A DNA stretch of 64,000 nt from an uncultured Zoogloea sp. (GTDB taxonomy: Bacteria; Pseudomonadota; Gammaproteobacteria; Burkholderiales; Rhodocyclaceae). A program made the translations under genes and the position numbers. The notes under the pieces were generated by a model, which ran no database searches, was not told the origin of the DNA, and saw nothing but the letters and a program-made list of their open reading frames with translations. The stretch covers positions 1 through 64,000 of the forward strand of contig CALBTT010000081.1 in assembly GCA_937967645.1 (NCBI GenBank), read 5' to 3'. Positions 16,837 through 25,143 of this stretch are shown here, one piece after another; position 1 is the first letter of the stretch; the number at the start of each line of letters is the position of its first letter.

Positions 16837-17871
16837 TCAGGCCTGGCCGCTGACGCCGGCCGACTCGAAGCTGGCCATCTCGTTGAGGAAATTCACGGCC
16901 GCCTGGACCAGGGGATAGACCAGCGCGGCACCGGTGCCCTCCCCCAGGCGCAGATCGAGCTCGACCAGCGGCTCGGCCCGCAGATGGGCCAGCTGCACAG
17001 CGTGGCCCTGCTCGTGGGAACGGTGGGCAAACACGCAGTAATCGAGGATCTCCGGACTCAGCGCGTGGGCCACCAGCAGCGCGCTGGTGACGATGAAGCC
17101 GTCGATCAGCAGCAGGCAGCCGGCCTGCGCCGCGCCGATCATGGCCCCCGCCATCATGGCGATCTCGAAGCCGCCGTACTGGACCAGCGCCTCGAGGGGG
17201 TCGGTCGGGCGGCCGCCACGGGCCACCGCGCGAGCCAGCAGCTCACGCTTGCGGGCAAGGCCGGCATCATCCAGCCCGGTGCCCCGGCCGATCACGCTGT
17301 CGAGGTCGGCACCGCTCAGGCAATGGGTCAGCAGCGACGCCGCAGCGGTGTTGCCGATGCCCATCTCGCCGAAGCCCATCACCGTGCAGCCCTGGCGCGC
17401 CAGCTCGCCGGCCAGCGCCTGACCGCGGGCCAGGGCCAGGTCGCGCTGGGCCGCCTCCATGGCCGGCGCCTCCAGATAGTTGGCCGTGCCGGCGGCGATC
17501 TTGGCCGCCACCAGGCCGGCACGCTCGCCGAAATCGTGGGCCACCCCGGCATCGACCACCGACAAGGCCATGCCCATCTGGCGGGCGAACACGTTGATCG
17601 CTGCGCCACCGGCCAGGAAGTTCTCCACCATCTGCCAGGTCACGTCCTGCGGATAGGCCGACACACCGGCTCTGGCCGCCCCGTGATCCGCAGCGAAAAC
17701 CAGCATGTGCGGCTGCTGCAGGGTCGGGGAAAGCGTCTGCTGGACCAGGCCGATCTGCAATGCCAGCGCCTCGAGACGGCCCAGCGCGCCGAGCGGCTTG
17801 GTCTTGGTGTCGATGCGCCGCTGCAGGGCGGCGGCCAGGTTCTGATCGGGACGGGCGATGGCGAAGGACAT
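16837..17871 (-). CDS. cobT: Nicotinate-nucleotide--dimethylbenzimidazole phosphoribosyltransferase CobT
   Basis: 344 residues, the normal family length. CobT makes alpha-ribazole phosphate from DMB and nicotinate mononucleotide. Visible motifs: [18 protein letters not shown], the [12 protein letters not shown] loop, [14 protein letters not shown], and the catalytic glutamate in [11 protein letters not shown] near the C-terminus. It stands upstream of cobS in the minus-strand cluster, and about 130 bp downstream of the I42-like gene. Confidence 0.96.
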   Translation of the reverse strand: MSFAIARPDQNLAAALQRRIDTKTKPLGALGRLEALALQIGLVQQTLSPTLQQPHMLVFAADHGAARAGVSAYPQDVTWQMVENFLAGGAAINVFARQMGMALSVVDAGVAHDFGERAGLVAAKIAAGTANYLEAPAMEAAQRDLALARGQALAGELARQGCTVMGFGEMGIGNTAAASLLTHCLSGADLDSVIGRGTGLDDAGLARKRELLARAVARGGRPTDPLEALVQYGGFEIAMMAGAMIGAAQAGCLLLIDGFIVTSALLVAHALSPEILDYCVFAHRSHEQGHAVQLAHLRAEPLVELDLRLGEGTGAALVYPLVQAAVNFLNEMASFESAGVSGQA

Positions 17872-18003
17872 GGGGCGAGAGACATCCGCAGACGGTATCG
17901 AGGCCGCGGATGCTAGGACGCAGACGCGCCAAACACAAGCTGCCGGTACGACAGGACCAGCCGGGAAAGACCCCGCCCGACCCGGGAAATGCGCCGGAAA
18001 CCC

Positions 18004-18297
18004 TCAGTGGGCGCGGGTGCGCCGCCCCGTGTTCTGGACGTGCAGCACCACCCGGTGGCTGCTGCGCACGCGGGTCTCCCAGGCACGCTTGAGGACGAAA
18101 CGCAGTTCATGGGCGCCGGGCAGTTCGCCGACCAGCACGAAGGTCTGCTGACCATCACTTCCCATCCGGCCGCTCTGCTCGAGGTTGACCCTCACCGGTG
18201 CGCCCGCCGGCTCGACATACCAGGTGGCACCTGCAGTGGCAGGCAGGACGATGCGGCAAGGCTGGCCGATGTGGCTGGCGAGGCGCTGGGTGTACAT
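18004..18297 (-). CDS. Small chagasin-like (peptidase inhibitor I42 family) protein, tentative
   Basis: 97 residues, no clear signal peptide. Two features recall chagasin-type cysteine protease inhibitors: an N-terminal IVLPATAGATWYVE region (equivalent to the NPTTGYxW loop, strongly diverged) and a C-terminal HELRFVLKRAWETRV stretch matching the RPWE loop before the last strand. Start ATG 18297 has GGGAG eight bases upstream; the upstream codons to 18381 do not look protein-like. It sits in the cobalamin cluster between cobT and cobU without an obvious role. The family call is motif-based and could be wrong; an unrelated small beta-sandwich is the alternative. Confidence 0.5.
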   Translation of the reverse strand: MYTQRLASHIGQPCRIVLPATAGATWYVEPAGAPVRVNLEQSGRMGSDGQQTFVLVGELPGAHELRFVLKRAWETRVRSSHRVVLHVQNTGRRTRAH

Positions 18298-18418
18298 GGC
18301 AAAAGGCTCCCTGAATCTGACTTTTTGTATCTCGCGTTTACCCTCCACGCTGAGCCCAACCGCCGCCATGAAATGCACCATCGGATCCGTGTGACCTAGT
18401 TCCGCCCACCCTGCCCGA

Positions 18419-18967
18419 CTAGGATGACTTGAGCATCAGAGGCAGGCCGGCGGCCACGAAGGTGACCCGCGGACAGGCCGCCGCCACCGCCTGGTTGAGC
18501 CGCCCTGCCTCGTCACGGAACAGCCGGCCCAGCGGGGTTTCCGGCACCAGTCCGAGACCGACCTCGTTGGCCACGAAGATCACCCGCCCCGGCAGGGTGG
18601 GGATCAGCTCGAGCAGGGCGGCGCGCTCTTCCAGCAGGCGAGGCAGGCCTTCGGCGCCCACTCCGGGCGGCAGGGTCTCGGCCCCCTCCAGCAGGTTGGC
18701 CAGCCACAGGGTCAGGCAATCCACCACCACGCAACGGTCTGCCCGGGCTTCCCGGGCGAGGGTCCCGGCCAGCCCGCGGGGCGCCTCGACCACCCGCCAG
18801 CCGGCGGGACGATCGGCCTGGTGGCGGGCGATGCGGGCCGCCATCTCCGCGTCCAGGGCCTCGGCGGTGACGATCACGCTGACCGCCAGGCCCGCCGCAC
18901 TGGCCAGCGCTTCGGCGTGACGGCTCTTGCCCGAACGGGCGCCGCCGAGAATCAATTCACAAGGCAT
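18419..18967 (-). CDS. cobU: Adenosylcobinamide kinase/adenosylcobinamide-phosphate guanylyltransferase CobU/CobP
   Basis: 182-residue bifunctional enzyme that phosphorylates and then adds GMP to adenosylcobinamide. Walker A ILGGARSGKSRHAE is at the N-terminus, followed by VVVDCLTLWLANLL (Walker B) and FVANEVGLGLVPETPLGRLFRDEAGRLNQ, the CobU signature. It is the first gene of the minus-strand cobalamin cluster and divergent from btuB. I found no second riboswitch in its own leader. Confidence 0.96.
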   Translation of the reverse strand: MPCELILGGARSGKSRHAEALASAAGLAVSVIVTAEALDAEMAARIARHQADRPAGWRVVEAPRGLAGTLAREARADRCVVVDCLTLWLANLLEGAETLPPGVGAEGLPRLLEERAALLELIPTLPGRVIFVANEVGLGLVPETPLGRLFRDEAGRLNQAVAAACPRVTFVAAGLPLMLKSS

Positions 18968-19079
18968 AAGAGGCTTTCAAAAGTTCCGTGCACGTAAACC
19001 AGCTCATGGAAGTACATGATTTTGGTGGTATTATCGCAGTCTGTCTGCTGGCAAAGCATTTCGCCGCAGGCAAACGTGC

Positions 19080-19297
19080 TCCAGGTGCTCCACGGGCTTT
19101 CCGGCCCAGGAGTTAAACGGGAAACAGGTGAGCGGGCTTCGTCATCGAAGCTGCAATGCCTGTGCTGCCCCCGCAACGGTAAGCAAGCGCAAGGTGAGTC
19201 ACTCCGCCACTGGGCCTCTGGCCTGGGAAGGCGACCCACCGCGTCCGGTCCGGCATCCGCCGCACCGGCACAGCTTGTGAGCCCGGATACCGGCCTT
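19080..19297 (+). ncRNA. Cobalamin (adenosylcobalamin) riboswitch in the btuB leader
   Basis: The conserved elements of the B12 riboswitch appear in order. GGTGCTCC is near 19085 and GTTAAACGGGAAACAGGTG at 19112-19130. The core GCTGCCCCCGCAACGGTAA is at about 19164-19182, followed by the paired TGGGCCTCTGGCCTGGGAAGG region. The B12-box-like GAGCCCGGATACCGGCC is at 19279-19295. It precedes btuB by about 150 bases, and would repress btuB-btuC-btuD-cobO when adenosylcobalamin is abundant. A weak -10-like TATTAT lies at 19029-19034. Edges are approximate. Confidence 0.93.
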
Positions 19298-19446
19298 GAC
19301 CACACGATAAGCGGAAGTGCCACGGGGTGGTGGCGACGAGCGCGGTCATGGTGTGTCCTCCAGGCCTTTCTCCCTGTCTCCCCCGGCGCCTCCAGACGCA
19401 ATCCACCCGGAGGCGGGGACGCCGCCGGGCCAGGGAGATTCCTTCG

Positions 19447-21264
19447 ATGACCATCCGCCTTTCCGCCACCGCCCTCGCGGTTGCTGCCGCATTCCCTTTC
19501 GGCTTTGCCCTCGCCGCCCCCGTCGAACAGTCCACCGTGGTGGTCACCGCCACCCGCCAGAACGTACGGGCCGATGAGGCCCTGGCCGATGTCACCGTGA
19601 TCGACCGGGAACAGATCGAGCGGGCCGGCCCCAGCTTCTCGCTGCCCGAGCTGCTGTCCCGCCAGCCGGGCATCCAGATCACCAACAGCGGCGGCCCGGG
19701 CAAGGCCACCGACGTGTTCATCCGCGGCACCAGCAGCAAGCACAGCCTGTTGCTGGTGGACGGCATGCGCATCGGCTCCGCCACCCTCGGCACCGCCGCC
19801 TGGCAGGACATCCCCCTGTCGCAGATCGAGCGCATCGAGATCGTGCGTGGCCCCGCCTCGGCCCTCTACGGCTCCGATGCCATCGGCGGCGTGATCCAGG
19901 TGTTCACCAAGAAAGGCAGCGGCGCGCCGAAGGTGGATGCCTACGCCGGCGCCGGCAGCTACGGCACCCGCGATGTCTCGGCCGGCGTGTATGGCGGCAC
20001 CGACACCCTGTCCTACGGCCTGCGCGGCGCCTACACCGAAAGCAAGAGCTACAGCGCCATCTACAGCAAGGCCAAGCAGCCGTTCTATTACAACGGCGAC
20101 AAGGACCCGTACCGCAACAGCAGCTTCTCGGGCAACCTGAGCTACCGCCCGGCGGCCGGCCACGAGCTGGGCGCCACCGTGCTGTATTCCGAATCGCGCA
20201 ACCACTACGACTCCGGCGCCGGCTTCGACAACTACGCCAACAACGTCACCAGCGCCTGGAACATCTTCAGCCGCAACCGCCTGCTCGACAACTGGACCAG
20301 CACCCTGCGCTTCGGCCAGTCCATCGACGACGCCCGGAACTTCGCGTCCTACGCGCCCAATGGCGCGACCATCAAGACCACCCAGGACCAGCTGATCTGG
20401 CAGAACGACATCGGCCTGCCGGTCGGCACCCTGCTGGCCGCATTCGAGAACCTGCACCAGAAGGCGGTCAACGAAGGCACCTTCGATGTGGGCCGCACCA
20501 TCAACTCGGCCCTGCTGGGCTGGACGGCCAGCTTCGGCGCCCACAAGGTCCAGCTCAACGCCCGCCACGACGACAACAGCCAGTATGGCGGCAAGACCAC
20601 CGGCTACGCCGGCTATGGCTACCAGATCCTGCCCAACCTGCGGGTCCAGGGCAGTGTCGGTTCCGCCTTCCGGGCGCCGACCTTCAACGAGCTCTACTAC
20701 CCGGGCTTCGGTAACCCGAACCTCAAGGCCGAGAGCGCCTACAACAAGGAAATCGGCCTGCTGTGGGAGAAGGCCGGGCACAGCCTGAGCGCCACCTACT
20801 ACCGCAACCGGATCAGCAACCTGATCGCCAACGACCAGAACTTCATCCCCCAGAACATCGCCAATGCGCGTCTGGAGGGCATCAGCCTGGGCTACGGCGG
20901 CCAACTGGCCGGCTTTGATCTGAACGCCAGCATCGACTTCCTCGACCCCGAAGACCTGGGCACCGGCAAGCGCCTCCAGCGGCGCGCCAACAAGACCGCC
21001 AACCTCGCCGTCACGCGGCGCTTCCAGGCGCTCACGGTGGGCGCCGAATGGCAGGGTGCCGGTGGCCGCTACGACCGCGCCGCCGAGATCAACCCGATGG
21101 GCGGCTACGGCATCCTGAATGCCTTCGCCAAGTACGCGCTGAGCCACGAGTGGGCGCTGGAGGCTCGCGCCAACAACCTGCTCGACAAGCAGTACGAGAC
21201 GGTGCGCGGCTTCCAGACCGCCGGCGCGAATGTCTTCTTCGGCGTACGCTACGCACCGAAATAA
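19447..21264 (+). CDS. btuB: TonB-dependent outer-membrane vitamin B12 receptor BtuB
   Basis: 605-residue TonB-dependent receptor that imports cobalamin across the outer membrane. A signal peptide ends ALA near residue 23. The TonB-box-like VVVTATRQN follows, then the plug domain (DVTVIDREQIERAG, DVFIRGTSSKHSLLLVDGMRIG, IEIVRGPASALYGSDAIGGVIQVFTKK) and a barrel ending in an aromatic strand (VFFGVRYAPK). The ATG 19447 follows AGGGAGATT; the frame is open further upstream into the riboswitch but that part is not protein. It is first in an operon with btuC and btuD under the riboswitch. Confidence 0.95.
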   Translation: MTIRLSATALAVAAAFPFGFALAAPVEQSTVVVTATRQNVRADEALADVTVIDREQIERAGPSFSLPELLSRQPGIQITNSGGPGKATDVFIRGTSSKHSLLLVDGMRIGSATLGTAAWQDIPLSQIERIEIVRGPASALYGSDAIGGVIQVFTKKGSGAPKVDAYAGAGSYGTRDVSAGVYGGTDTLSYGLRGAYTESKSYSAIYSKAKQPFYYNGDKDPYRNSSFSGNLSYRPAAGHELGATVLYSESRNHYDSGAGFDNYANNVTSAWNIFSRNRLLDNWTSTLRFGQSIDDARNFASYAPNGATIKTTQDQLIWQNDIGLPVGTLLAAFENLHQKAVNEGTFDVGRTINSALLGWTASFGAHKVQLNARHDDNSQYGGKTTGYAGYGYQILPNLRVQGSVGSAFRAPTFNELYYPGFGNPNLKAESAYNKEIGLLWEKAGHSLSATYYRNRISNLIANDQNFIPQNIANARLEGISLGYGGQLAGFDLNASIDFLDPEDLGTGKRLQRRANKTANLAVTRRFQALTVGAEWQGAGGRYDRAAEINPMGGYGILNAFAKYALSHEWALEARANNLLDKQYETVRGFQTAGANVFFGVRYAPK

Positions 21265-21285
21265 GACCGCATGCTCGGAGGGACG

Positions 21286-22323
21286 ATGGCCCACGGCCAC
21301 AGCGCAACACCTATCGCGAAGGGCGGCATGCCGTCCCAGCGGCGACGCGCCTTGCAGGTGCTGGCCGGCCTCGTCCTGGCCGCGCTGGCGGCCTTTGCCT
21401 GGTCCCTCACGGCCGGTGCGCTGCCGGTCGGCCTCGGTGACCTGCTCGGCGCCCTGCTCGGCGCCCTGGGAGGCGGAGACGGCAGCATGGAGGCGGACAT
21501 CATCCGCAGCCTGCGCCTGCCCCGCGCCGTGGCGGCCTTCGCCTACGGCGGCCTGCTGGCCCTGGCCGGCGCCCTGATGCAGGTCCTGCTGCGCAACCCC
21601 CTGGCCGACCCCTATGTGCTGGGCATCTCGGGCGGCGCGGCGGTGGGTGCCCTGGGCGCCATCCTGGCCGGCGCCACCGCCGGCTGGATCGACGGGGGCG
21701 CCTTCATCGGTGCCCTCGGCGCCACCCTGCTGGTTTTCGGGCTGGCCCACGGCGATGGTTCGTGGACCCAGACCCGCCTGCTCCTCACCGGGGTCATCGT
21801 GGCGGCCGGCTGTGGCGCCGCCGTGGCCCTGATGCTCAGTCTGGCCCCGGAGGGGCGGGTCAAGGGCATGCTGTTCTGGCTGATGGGCGACGCCAGCGGC
21901 GCCACCCGCCCGTGGCCGGCCCTCGGGCTGCTGGTCGTCGGCCTGGCCAGCGTGCTGCCCTTCGCCCGGGAGCTCAACCTGCTGTCCCGCGGCGAGATCA
22001 CTGCCCGCGCCCTCGGCGTGCGGGTCACCCGCCTGCGCGGGCTGGTCTATGGGCTGGGCTCCCTGCTCACCGCGGTGGCGGTCACCACGGTGGGCTCGGT
22101 CGGCTTCGTCGGCCTCATCGTGCCCCACCTGGTGCGCCTCGCCATCGGCAACGACCAGCGCCTGCTGCTGCCGGCCGCCACCCTGGCCGGTGGCGTGCTG
22201 CTGTGTGCCGCCGACACGGCGGCCCGCACCGTGGTGGCCCCGGTCCAGCTCCCCGTGGGGGTGCTGACCGCCCTGATCGGGGTGCCAGTCTTCCTCTTCC
22301 TGCTGACCCGGCATCCGCGATGA
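21286..22323 (+). CDS. btuC: Vitamin B12 ABC transporter permease BtuC (FecCD family)
   Basis: 345-residue inner-membrane permease with ten hydrophobic segments and the FecCD signatures IRSLRLPRAVAAFAYGGLLA, LLRNPLADPYVLGISGGAAV and VGFVGLIVPHLVRLAIGNDQ. It forms the channel of the BtuCD transporter. Start ATG 21286 follows GGAGGG (21278-21283); the ATG at 21271 is in frame and possible. Its stop overlaps the btuD ATG (ATGA). The periplasmic binding protein (btuF) is not in this operon. Confidence 0.92.
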   Translation: MAHGHSATPIAKGGMPSQRRRALQVLAGLVLAALAAFAWSLTAGALPVGLGDLLGALLGALGGGDGSMEADIIRSLRLPRAVAAFAYGGLLALAGALMQVLLRNPLADPYVLGISGGAAVGALGAILAGATAGWIDGGAFIGALGATLLVFGLAHGDGSWTQTRLLLTGVIVAAGCGAAVALMLSLAPEGRVKGMLFWLMGDASGATRPWPALGLLVVGLASVLPFARELNLLSRGEITARALGVRVTRLRGLVYGLGSLLTAVAVTTVGSVGFVGLIVPHLVRLAIGNDQRLLLPAATLAGGVLLCAADTAARTVVAPVQLPVGVLTALIGVPVFLFLLTRHPR

Positions 22324-23102
22324 AGATGGACGTGCGCCCCCCCGTGCTGGCGGCCGAACAGCTCACCGTCCATGTGGGCCGGCGCGACGTGCTGCGGGAT
22401 CTGAACATCACCGTCCAGCCCGGCGAGACCCTGGTGATCCTGGGACGCAACGGCGCCGGCAAGACCACCCTGCTGCACACCCTGGCCGGCCTGCGCGATC
22501 CGGCCCGCGGCCTGGTGCTGCTGTCCGGCCAGCCTTATGCCGCCTGGCCGCGGGGCCACGAGGCCTGCCTGCGCGGCCTGCTGGCCCAGAGCCAGCCCGA
22601 CTTCTTCAGCGCCTCGGTGCTGGAGACGGCCCTGGTGGGGCGCCACCCCTACCTCGGCCGCTGGGACTGGGAACGCCCCGAGGACGAGGCGATCGCCCTG
22701 GCGGCCCTGGCCAGCATGGGCCTGGAGGGCTTCGCCGAGCGGCAGGTGCCCACCCTGTCGGGCGGCGAACGCCAGCGCCTGGCGATTGCCGCCCTGCTGA
22801 CCCAGCAACCCCGCCTCTACCTGCTGGACGAGCCCCTGGCCCACCTCGACCTGCATCACCAGGTCGCCGTGCTCGACCACTTCCAGGCGCTGGCAGCCCA
22901 GGGGGCCGGGGTCGTGATGGTGCTCCACGACATCAACCTGGCAGCCCGCTACGCCAGTCATGTGCTGCTGCTGGATGGCGCGGGCGGCCATGTCTTTGGC
23001 GCGGCCCATGACGTACTGACCACCGAACGCCTGTCCCAGGCCTTCGGCCACCCCCTGAGAGCCGTTGCGGACGGGGCCCAAACCCTGTTCGTGCCGACCT
23101 GA
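22320..23102 (+). CDS. btuD: Vitamin B12 ABC transporter ATP-binding protein BtuD
   Basis: 260-residue ATPase of the FecE/BtuD class. Walker A is LGRNGAGKTTLLHTLAGL, the signature LSGGERQRLAIAALL, Walker B RLYLLDEPLAHLD and the switch VMVLHDINLAARYA. It drives cobalamin import with BtuC. Its ATG overlaps the btuC TGA by four bases. The longer reading upstream to 21762 lies inside btuC and is a shadow. Confidence 0.95.
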   Translation: MKMDVRPPVLAAEQLTVHVGRRDVLRDLNITVQPGETLVILGRNGAGKTTLLHTLAGLRDPARGLVLLSGQPYAAWPRGHEACLRGLLAQSQPDFFSASVLETALVGRHPYLGRWDWERPEDEAIALAALASMGLEGFAERQVPTLSGGERQRLAIAALLTQQPRLYLLDEPLAHLDLHHQVAVLDHFQALAAQGAGVVMVLHDINLAARYASHVLLLDGAGGHVFGAAHDVLTTERLSQAFGHPLRAVADGAQTLFVPT

Positions 23103-23126
23103 ACCAACAGAAAAAGAGAAGAACCG

Positions 23127-23741
23127 ATGAGCGATCAGAACACCAGCGACCGCGACAGCCGCCACAAGAGCCGCATGGAACGCAAGAAGGCGGTGGTCGA
23201 CGCGGCCATCGCCGCCGCCACCGACACCCGCGGCTTGCTGCTGGTGAACACCGGCAACGGCAAGGGCAAGTCCAGCGCCGCCTTTGGCGTGCTGGCCCGC
23301 GCCCTCGGCCACGGCATGCGCGCCGGCGTGGTGCAGTTCGTGAAGGGGCGTTCGGATACCGGCGAGGAAGCCTTCTTCCGCCGCCAGCCGGAAGTCAGCT
23401 GGCATGTCATGGGTGACGGCTTCACCTGGGACACCCAGGACCGCAGCGCCGACATCGCCAGCGCCCGCGCCGGCTGGGAGCAGGCCCGCGCCTTCCTGCG
23501 CGACCCGGCGATCGGCCTGGTGGTGCTGGACGAGCTGAACATCGTGCTCAAGTACGCCTACCTGGACGTGCAGGAGGTCCTCGCCGACCTGCAGGCCCGC
23601 CCGCCCCTGCAGCATGTGATCGTCACCGGCCGGGGTGCCCCCGAGGCACTGGTCGACGCCGCCGACACAGTGACCGACATGGGCGTGGTCAAGCACGCCT
23701 TCAAGGCCGGCATCGCCGCCCAGCCGGGGGTGGAGTTCTGA
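23127..23741 (+). CDS. cobO: Corrinoid adenosyltransferase (CobO/BtuR type)
   Basis: 204-residue ATP:cob(I)alamin adenosyltransferase of the CobO/CobA/BtuR family, which makes the adenosyl form sensed by the riboswitch. Visible: LLLVNTGNGKGKSSAAFGVLARALGHGM with the P-loop, VVQFVKGRSDTGEEAF, the Walker B VVLDELNIVLKY and VIVTGRGAPEALVDAADTVTDM. It follows btuD by 24 bases and is probably in the same riboswitch-controlled transcript. Confidence 0.93.
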   Translation: MSDQNTSDRDSRHKSRMERKKAVVDAAIAAATDTRGLLLVNTGNGKGKSSAAFGVLARALGHGMRAGVVQFVKGRSDTGEEAFFRRQPEVSWHVMGDGFTWDTQDRSADIASARAGWEQARAFLRDPAIGLVVLDELNIVLKYAYLDVQEVLADLQARPPLQHVIVTGRGAPEALVDAADTVTDMGVVKHAFKAGIAAQPGVEF

Positions 23742-23826
23742 AGCCCCTGCGGTAAACCCGGGTTCAGCGGAGCCACCGGGGCAGGCTAAGCTGCTCCCCT
23801 GCCCCGTCCACGGAATGCCCCGCCCC

Positions 23827-24777
23827 ATGCACCGCATCGTCTATCTTGAATCCGGCGCCCTGATCGCCGATCTCCGCCGCCCGGCCTTTGCCCACACCTG
23901 GACGGAGCATGTCGCCACCCGCCAGGCGGAGGTGATCGAACGCCTGGCCGGCGCCAGCATCGCCGTGGTGAACAAGCTGCGCCTCGACGCCGACACCCTG
24001 GCGGCCCTGCCCGACCTGCGGATGGTGGCGATCGCCGCCACCGGCTACAACAACATCGACCTCGAGGCCTGCCGGGCGCGCGGGATCGTGGTCTCGAACG
24101 TGCGCGGCTACGCCCGCGAGACGGTGCCGGAGCACGTCTTCGCGCTGCTGCTGGCGCTGGCGCGGCAGATCGGCCCCTTCCATCAATCGGTGGCCGCGGG
24201 GCGCTGGCAGAAGAGCGAGCAGTTCTGCTATTTCGACTACCCGATCCGCGACCTGGCCGGACGCACGCTGGGCATCCTCGGCAGCGGCGTGCTCGGCGAC
24301 GGCGTGGCACGCCTGGCCGAGGCCTTCGGCATGCGGGTCCTGCGCGGCGAGCGCAAGGGCGTGGCGGCGGTCCGGGAGGGCTACACCGGCTTCGACCAGC
24401 TGCTCCGCGAGGCCGACGTGATCAGCCTGCACTGCCCCCTCAACGACCACACCCGGCACATGATCGGCGCCGCCGAGCTGGCCGCCATGAAACCCGGCGC
24501 CCTGCTGATCAACACCGCCCGGGGCGGGCTGGTGGACGAACAAGCCCTGGCCACCGCCCTGCGCGCCGGACACATCGCCGCCGGCTTCGACGTGCTGACC
24601 GAGGAGCCCCCGCGGGACAACCCCCTGCTGGCCCCCGACCTGCTCGCCGCGGGCAACTTCATCCTGACCCCCCATGTGGCCTGGTCGAGCCGCGAAGCCA
24701 TGCAGGTGCTGGCCGACCAGCTGATCGACAACATCGAAGCCTTCGCAGCCGGGCAGCCCCGCAACCAGCTGGCGTGA
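23827..24777 (+). CDS. D-2-hydroxyacid dehydrogenase (glycerate dehydrogenase/hydroxypyruvate reductase-like)
   Basis: 316-residue NAD(P)-dependent 2-hydroxyacid dehydrogenase. The dinucleotide motif GILGSGVLGDGVARLAEAFG is near residue 160, and the catalytic Arg (INTARGGLVDE), Glu (TEEPPRDNPLL) and His (LTPHVAWSS) follow in order. VAIAATGYNNIDLEACRARGI is the usual substrate-site stretch. The HPR/glycerate dehydrogenase call comes from the family pattern; other 2-ketoacids are possible. Start ATG 23827 (MHRIVYLESG) is preferred to the ATG at 23815. It follows the cobalamin operon by 85 bp. Confidence 0.85.
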   Translation: MHRIVYLESGALIADLRRPAFAHTWTEHVATRQAEVIERLAGASIAVVNKLRLDADTLAALPDLRMVAIAATGYNNIDLEACRARGIVVSNVRGYARETVPEHVFALLLALARQIGPFHQSVAAGRWQKSEQFCYFDYPIRDLAGRTLGILGSGVLGDGVARLAEAFGMRVLRGERKGVAAVREGYTGFDQLLREADVISLHCPLNDHTRHMIGAAELAAMKPGALLINTARGGLVDEQALATALRAGHIAAGFDVLTEEPPRDNPLLAPDLLAAGNFILTPHVAWSSREAMQVLADQLIDNIEAFAAGQPRNQLA

Positions 24778-25143
24778 GGACGGCAGGGCGGCGCAGCCTC
24801 CCCGTACCTTGACCCGCCTTGGCCGGCGACCGAAGCGCCCGTCCTGGCCACCGTCCGCGCCCTCTCCCGGACAGGACTGCCCATTCCGCGGGCTGCTCGT
24901 GTCCCTCTCCGGGATAGGCCGCCCCTGTCCCCGACACGCTCGTGAGGCACTCAGGGCGTCTCGCCGGGTGTCCGGAGTGTGGCTGGGCCGGTCTGCGGGA
25001 CAGGGGCAGCCTTTCCCACAGACCCTCGCGAGGCACGCGCGGACAGGAGTTGCCATGCTGCAGGGGCGGCTTCAGCCGCCCGCAGGTGTTTGATCGGAGT
25101 CCGTGGGCGGCTGAAGCCGCCCCTACACCGCCCCTACACCGGC
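24778..25143. repeat. Intergenic repeat region with REP-like palindromes and a short tandem repeat
   Basis: No gene is seen here. A REP-like palindrome, GGGGCGGCTTCAGCCGCC, is at 25063-25080, and its inverted partner GGGCGGCTGAAGCCGCCCC at 25105-25123, making a BIME-like pair with a 24-bp centre. An 11-bp unit (CGCCCCTACAC) repeats just after, ending in the helicase stop codon. Further left are diverged copies of a segment containing GACAGG, CCCACAG and CGAGGCAC pieces (about 24855-24950 and 25000-25050). Confidence 0.65.

Noticed and set aside
19327..19446. Upstream extension of the btuB reading frame
   Set aside because: It would place coding sequence just after the B12 riboswitch and lacks a signal peptide; the ATG at 19447 gives a proper leader.
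18952..22314. A 1120-codon open frame opposite btuB and btuC
   Set aside because: It is Gln/Gly/His-rich noise across a well-recognised riboswitch, receptor and permease.
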